Below, piece after piece: positions 60,041-64,000 of a stretch of 64,000 nucleotides of DNA. The position numbers and the translations under genes were made by a program. How positions within the stretch are numbered: the stretch's first letter is position 1; the number at the start of each line of letters is the position of its first letter. The DNA is from Magnetococcus marinus MC-1 (GTDB taxonomy: Bacteria; Pseudomonadota; Magnetococcia; Magnetococcales; Magnetococcaceae), in contig NC_008576.1 of assembly GCF_000014865.1 (NCBI RefSeq), positions 3,253,501-3,317,500 of the forward strand. The letters are read 5' to 3'. The notes under the pieces are model-generated. The model did no database searches, was not told the origin of the DNA, and saw only the letters and a program-made list of their open reading frames with translations.

Positions 60041-60256
60041 ATGAGGGGCATCCATCCAGACCTCCTAACAGCGGAAGAACGCTTGGACGAAATCGCAGAA
60101 ATTTTAGCCAACGGCGTACTGCGTTTCTTGGAGAAAAGAAACAGTCGCACATCCTTGAATAAACAGCAGAAACCTCTGGACTCCGTTTCCGAACAGAGCG
60201 TATATGGTGACCAAAGCATCCCACAAAAACAAGGAGATGAACACCATGACCAGTGA
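60041..60256 (+). CDS. Small conserved protein before the recombinase (71 aa)
   Basis: MRGIHPDLLTAEERLDEIAEILANGVLRFLEKRN, then a Gln/Ser/Asp-rich tail. Found as the first of the recombinase-associated set in other phages and integrative elements (helical LTAEERLDEIAxILAxGhLRL). GGGAGATAACGC in front of the ATG. Function not known. Confidence 0.75.
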   Translation: MRGIHPDLLTAEERLDEIAEILANGVLRFLEKRNSRTSLNKQQKPLDSVSEQSVYGDQSIPQKQGDEHHDQ

Positions 60257-60680
60257 CGTTTTGAAGCGGGTGGCAGCGCTTCCGGAGAAGTCCACCGATG
60301 AGCTCAAGGAGATGTGGCAGAACCTCTGTAAGAGCAGTGCCCCACCTTATAACCGCACCTATCTGATCCGGGGGTTGGCTTACCGCATCCAGGAGCTGGC
60401 TTGGGGAGGACTGTCCGAAACTACCAAGGCCAAACTGGAGGCACAGGCTGCTGAAGAGAAGACCATGGACCGAACCCCCAACCCCATACGCAATGACGGC
60501 CTGCCGGTGGCTGGCACCCGGCTGGTCAGGGAGTGGAAGGGGGTGGAGCACAGCTGTACGGTTCTTGATGACGGTTTTGAATATCAGGGGCGCAAATTCA
60601 AGAGCCTCTCCGCAGCGGCCCGGGCCGTTACCGGCACCCGGTGGAATGGAAAGATCTTCTGGCTTGGAGGTAAGAAATGA
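60246..60680 (+). CDS. DUF2924 protein
   Basis: 144 residues from the ATG at 60246, which overlaps the previous gene. Contains RTYLIRGLAYRIQELAWGGLS, GTRLVREWKGVEHSCTVLDDGFEYQGRKFKSLSAAARAVTGTRWNG, the full DUF2924 signature. Always seen next to recombinases of this type; probable DNA-binding accessory for integration. Overlaps the recombinase by four bases. Confidence 0.93.
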   Translation: MTSDVLKRVAALPEKSTDELKEMWQNLCKSSAPPYNRTYLIRGLAYRIQELAWGGLSETTKAKLEAQAAEEKTMDRTPNPIRNDGLPVAGTRLVREWKGVEHSCTVLDDGFEYQGRKFKSLSAAARAVTGTRWNGKIFWLGGKK

Positions 60681-62014
60681 AGAACAAACCAACAAAAAAG
60701 ATCCGCTGCGCTATCTATACCCGCAAGAGCACAGAAGAAGGATTAGATCAGCAATTCAATAGCTTGGACGCACAGCGTGAAAGTTGCGAGAGCTATATAA
60801 TCTCTCAGAAAGCTGAGGGTTGGACGCTGGTTCCGGACCACTACTCCGATGGAGGTTTCTCCGGCGGGAATATGAACCGCCCTGCCCTCAATCAGCTATT
60901 GAACGACATCAAAGCTGGCCGCATTGACTGTGTTTGCGTGTACAAAATAGACAGGCTTTCCCGCTCTCTGGTGGATTTCACCAAGATGGTGGAGCTCTTT
61001 GATCAGCACGGTGTCACCTTCGTTTCCATCACACAATCCTTCAACACCACCACCTCCATGGGGCGGCTGACGCTTAATGTGCTTTTATCGTTTGCGCAGT
61101 TTGAACGGGAGGTAGCATCCGAGCGGATCCGGGACAAACTGGCGGCTTCCCGCAAAAAAGGCATGTGGATGGGTGGCCACCCTCCCCTGGGCTATGACGT
61201 TGAGAACCGCAAGCTGGTAATCAACCCGCAGGAGGCGGACCTGGTCAGGCACATCTTCGATCGCTTCGCCAAAACAGGCTCCACCACCCTGCTGGTCAAA
61301 GAGCTTGGTGAGCAAGGGCGGCACACCAAATCTTACACCGCAAAATCGGGTCGGGTCCGTGAAGGAAAGCCCATTGATAAGGGCTACCTCTACCGCATTC
61401 TGGGCAACCGCACCTACCTTGGTGAGGTGGTCATCAAAGGGGAGACCTACCCCGGTGAGCATGAGCCCATTATTACCCTGCGCCAATGGGAAAAAGCCCA
61501 ATCGGTTCTCAACCAGAACAAGCGGCCCCGCTCAACCAAAACACGCGCCGACACCCCCTTCCCCCTCAAGGGCATCATTACTTGTGAGCATTGTGGTCGG
61601 GCCATGACCACCACCTACACCCGCAAGAAGGGGAGGATGTACCGCTACTACACCTGCACCAGCGCCATCAAGAAAAGCTACGATTCTTGTCCCATGGGCA
61701 ACATCGCGGCCGGTGAGATTGAGGAATTGGTGCTGGGCCATATCGAGAGCATGATCCGCTCACCGGAGTTGGTCGCCAAAACTTGGCAAACTGCCAATGA
61801 CGCTGATAACTCCGACTGCAGCGAGAACAGCATCATCACAACCCTTCAAAACCTGGAGCCGGTGTGGGAGGAACTCTTCCCTCTTGAGCAAGCCCGGCTT
61901 CTTCAACTATTGGTCCGCAAAGTGGTTCTCTCCAATGAGCGACTCCAGGTGCACCTCCGGGTGGAAGGGCTCACCAGCTTGGTAGATGAACTCAACACCG
62001 AGGAGGCCGCATAA
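60677..62014 (+). CDS. Large serine recombinase (phage integrase)
   Basis: 445 residues. Resolvase domain with catalytic Ser18 in IYTRKSTEEG, and conserved YKIDRLSRSLVDFTKM and FAQFEREVASERIRDKLAASR. Recombinase domain GHPPLGYDVENRKL, then zinc ribbon CEHCGRAMTTTY...YYTC... and coiled-coil end. Catalyses attP x attB insertion of the prophage. Its neighbour DUF2924 and the 137-residue protein form the usual three-gene set. Confidence 0.96.
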   Translation: MKNKPTKKIRCAIYTRKSTEEGLDQQFNSLDAQRESCESYIISQKAEGWTLVPDHYSDGGFSGGNMNRPALNQLLNDIKAGRIDCVCVYKIDRLSRSLVDFTKMVELFDQHGVTFVSITQSFNTTTSMGRLTLNVLLSFAQFEREVASERIRDKLAASRKKGMWMGGHPPLGYDVENRKLVINPQEADLVRHIFDRFAKTGSTTLLVKELGEQGRHTKSYTAKSGRVREGKPIDKGYLYRILGNRTYLGEVVIKGETYPGEHEPIITLRQWEKAQSVLNQNKRPRSTKTRADTPFPLKGIITCEHCGRAMTTTYTRKKGRMYRYYTCTSAIKKSYDSCPMGNIAAGEIEELVLGHIESMIRSPELVAKTWQTANDADNSDCSENSIITTLQNLEPVWEELFPLEQARLLQLLVRKVVLSNERLQVHLRVEGLTSLVDELNTEEAA

Positions 62015-62427
62015 TGGACATGAAACTCACCGACGACAAGAAGACCATCATCATCACCATGCCCATCGACCTGAAACGCAGAGGTTCCCGTCGGCAGATC
62101 ATCATCCCAGAGGGGGTAAAGCTCCCCTTCTTCAAGCCAAAGCAAGATGAAGCTATGGTACGCGCTCTGGCTCGGGCCTTCAAATGGCAGAAAGAGATTG
62201 AGACGGGCAAGGTACGCTCTGCCAAAGAGCTGGCCTCTCGTGAAAAAATCGATTCTGCCTTCATGAACAAAACCATTCGACTGACTCAGTTGGCCCCCGA
62301 TATCGTGGAAGCCATTACAGAAGGCCGTCAGCCAAAATCACTGGCCCTTTCGGATCTTATGCGTGGCTTCTCCGATGAATGGCCACAGCAGCGTGAGGCT
62401 TTGGGCTTCCCCCAACCCAAAGGATAG
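62014..62427 (+). CDS. Recombinase-associated HTH protein (137 aa)
   Basis: MDMKLTDDKKTIIITMPIDLKRRGSRRQIIIPEG, then LARAFKWQKEIETGKVRSAKELASREKIDSAFMNKTIRLTQLAPDIVEAITEGRQP, which is a ParB/KorB-like HTH array. The stop of the recombinase and the start share TAATG. Commonly found directly behind large serine recombinases; may be a directionality or DNA-binding factor. Confidence 0.82.
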   Translation: MDMKLTDDKKTIIITMPIDLKRRGSRRQIIIPEGVKLPFFKPKQDEAMVRALARAFKWQKEIETGKVRSAKELASREKIDSAFMNKTIRLTQLAPDIVEAITEGRQPKSLALSDLMRGFSDEWPQQREALGFPQPKG

Positions 62428-62546
62428 AAAAACAACTGGCTACAAAGGGCGTTATTGTACACCCGTTTTCTCTTCATTGACCCTGCCTTACCCTCTACTG
62501 CACCATAGCTCTCTCATAAAAAACACTCCAAAAAAAGGAGGAAGCT

Positions 62547-62651
62547 ATGCAGACCAACCCAGCCATGATGGCCAACGCCCTGGACGCCATTGACCAGCAA
62601 TCACCTTTCTACCCTCCCCAAACAAAGCCCAAAGAGCCCTGGCCCGGCTAA
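62547..62651 (+). CDS. Very small ORF with strong RBS (34 aa)
   Basis: ATG at 62547 after AAAAAAGGAGGAAGCT, an unusually good ribosome-binding site. Product MQTNPAMMANALDAIDQQ, then PFYPPQTKPKEPWPG. Helical start and Pro-rich end. No family known. The position right at the prophage edge and the strong RBS argue for translation. Confidence 0.5.
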   Translation: MQTNPAMMANALDAIDQQSPFYPPQTKPKEPWPG

Positions 62652-62781
62652 TGATTCTTTAACAGACTCTGTTATTTAGCGTCCCTCACCTACAATCCAA
62701 AACTGACCCACGACGTATATTATGGACCCTCTCCGCTCAAACCGCTAAGATTTAGTAACACGCATCTGCATGTAGCTGCTA
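62652..62781. other. Junction between prophage and host gene
   Basis: 130 bases without a gene. A short inverted repeat AACAGA-C-TCTGTT is at about 62659. It should contain the right prophage boundary (attR). No sequence shared with the left border was found by eye. Confidence 0.35.
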
Positions 62782-64000
62782 ATGGCGGGGATAGCTGTGA
62801 AATCAACTAATCAGTCAGATAAAACGATCAAAGGGCTACCCAAAAATCCCAGGCAGTCTGCATACATTTATATTATCCAGCTTCTGTTTATTTTCTTGCT
62901 TTTTTCTTTCTTCAGCTTTTCGGGCCTGGAGTTAATGTCAGGCTTACGAGGTTGGGTGAAGGCTGAAGGCACGTGGTCTAAGAATCAAAAATCTGCTGTC
63001 ATTCAACTGATCAGTTATTCTGCTACAGGAGACGCTCTGGATTACGAGAAGTTTCAACAAGCACTAATTCCAATTATGTATATGAGAAAAGCGAGAAATG
63101 CGTTACAGGAAAGTCCACCAAACTTTGAAATTGCTTCCCATAACCTTAAAGCTTCAGGAGTTCACTCGAATGATATTCGCACTATGAGCTTGATTATTGT
63201 TCACCTTAGCTGGCTAGAACAGATAAAAGAAGCAATCCGTATTTGGGAGCTAGGTGATAAAGAGATTTTCAAGCTGCAGGATTTAGCAGAAAAAATTCAA
63301 TACACTCACAATATAAACGGAAAAAACACTGTTTCACCAAACATATTAAAACAAATAAAACTGATAGATAATAACGCAACCAAGCTTGAAAACAATTTCT
63401 CACTTGTTCTTGGTGAATTAGGTCGACTTGCAAAAAGCCTATTAAATACACTATTTGCTACGAGCTTCATCTTTTCTTCTCTAATAAGCATTTCTTTATT
63501 TAAAATAGTTTATTCAAAATTTAGCAAAGCAGCCATTGCCCAAGAAAAGTTAAACAGAGAAATACTGATCGAAAAAGAATCTCAGATAATAGCAGCAGAA
63601 ATTTTAAACAAAGAAAAAAGTCTGTTCATTGCAAATATAAGCCATGAGATTCGTACTCCCTTGAATGCGATAATTGGACTAGGTGAACTTCTTCAAGAAG
63701 AGATAACAGATTTTGAACATAAACGACAATTAAACATACTGACAAGCGCTGGAGATAATCTTCTATTATTAATAAATGATATTCTTCACCTATCTAAAAT
63801 TGAATCAGGCAGCATGTTAATTGAAGAAAATATATTTTCATTACAAAATTTGTTAAACAATACAGTGGGAATGTTCGAGCAGGGAGCTTCTAAAAAGGGC
63901 TTATATCTAAAAGTCGAGGTGAAAAACGCCTTGCCATCATTTGTGAAAGGCGACATTCACAGGCTTAGACAGGTTTTATTCAATTTGCTAGGCAATGCGG
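62782..64000 (+). CDS. Membrane sensor histidine kinase, partial (right edge)
   Basis: Open from the ATG at 62782 to the window edge, about 406 codons. One membrane helix at about residues 30-50 (YIIQLLFIFLLFSFFSF), a periplasmic helical sensor of about 180 residues, a second helix near 230-250 (LFATSFIFSSLISISLF), then a coiled coil and HisKA with H box NISHEIRTPLNAIIGL (His near 287). HATPase begins at the edge (RLRQVLFNLLGNA: N box). A hybrid kinase is possible. AT-rich codon use differs from the phage. Confidence 0.9.
   Translation, partial: MAGIAVKSTNQSDKTIKGLPKNPRQSAYIYIIQLLFIFLLFSFFSFSGLELMSGLRGWVKAEGTWSKNQKSAVIQLISYSATGDALDYEKFQQALIPIMYMRKARNALQESPPNFEIASHNLKASGVHSNDIRTMSLIIVHLSWLEQIKEAIRIWELGDKEIFKLQDLAEKIQYTHNINGKNTVSPNILKQIKLIDNNATKLENNFSLVLGELGRLAKSLLNTLFATSFIFSSLISISLFKIVYSKFSKAAIAQEKLNREILIEKESQIIAAEILNKEKSLFIANISHEIRTPLNAIIGLGELLQEEITDFEHKRQLNILTSAGDNLLLLINDILHLSKIESGSMLIEENIFSLQNLLNNTVGMFEQGASKKGLYLKVEVKNALPSFVKGDIHRLRQVLFNLLGNA

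Larger units (their letters stand above)
8759..62651. mobile_element. Lambda-like siphoprophage, split by an IS-rich segment
   Basis: The structural half (8759-33688) and the lysis/replication/integration half (44585-62651) complement one another with little duplication: terminase to tail tip on one side, holin to integrase on the other. Both are mainly on the minus strand, as expected if the right part is early and the left part late. The middle, 33689-44584, holds a 6S RNA-like gene, IS elements and glycan genes and does not look like phage DNA. Alternatives are two prophage remnants brought together, or one prophage with a large IS-mediated insertion. The truncated endolysin and several broken IS genes suggest the prophage is no longer able to lyse. 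Confidence 0.75.

Overview
The window looks like a Pseudomonadota chromosome of moderate GC that has been heavily remodelled by mobile DNA. Nothing here fixes the genus. A Magnetococcus-like or other alpha-type lineage would fit the 6S RNA shape, the Rpn nuclease and the TPR-sulfotransferase style, but that is inference.

Layout. (1) 1-8.5 kb is host DNA with transposons. It holds an edge-truncated Rpn nuclease gene, an integrase-type transposase, an APS kinase/methyltransferase fusion that overlaps a TPR-sulfotransferase gene by one base, a second copy of the transposase, an IS256-type element with terminal inverted repeats, and the 3' end of an M48 protease gene cut by that element. (2) 8.76-33.7 kb is the packaging, head and tail half of a lambda-like siphoprophage, nearly all on the minus strand: GpA-type terminase, gpW, portal, S49 protease/scaffold, gpD, gpE, gpFII, tail terminator, tail tube, tail chaperones with a T_TTT_TTC frameshift site, TP901-type tape measure and distal tail genes. 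Plus-strand passenger genes sit between them: a HigBA-type pair, a DinJ/YafQ-type pair with a frameshifted toxin, and several small unknown genes. (3) 33.7-44.6 kb is a foreign or host interruption. It has a 6S RNA-like gene with its own promoter, a truncated conserved gene, an IS4-type element split by an IS630 element, a 132-bp exact inverted repeat enclosing convergent glycosyltransferase and beta-propeller glycan genes, and a nest of IS66 / IS3 / IS4 / IS66 pieces. (4) 44.6-62.65 kb is the lysis, replication, control and integration half of the prophage: holin-like peptide, truncated M15 endolysin, RuvC-like resolvase, an iteron-like repeat field, primase-helicase, RecB-type nuclease, ParB/MT-A70 methylase, SF2 helicase, an SSB-like protein, Sak4-like recombinase, sigma-like factor, a four-gene XRE/ImmA module, and a large serine recombinase with its accessory genes. 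(5) From 62.78 kb a membrane sensor histidine kinase gene runs off the right edge.

How it works together. The minus-strand structural and replication blocks complement each other as one prophage genome, split by an IS-rich segment. Control probably lies in the XRE/ImmA region. Two inverted repeats of identical design, GTTTA-N8-TAAAC, lie upstream of the XRE gene and upstream of an unrecognised two-gene pair (413 and 369 residues) that ends in a strong intrinsic terminator. This suggests a repressor-controlled cassette of unknown function and is the best candidate here for an undescribed system. The sulfate activation, sulfotransferase, glycosyltransferase and propeller genes may belong to one sulfated-glycan pathway now split by the mobile DNA; that link is inference.
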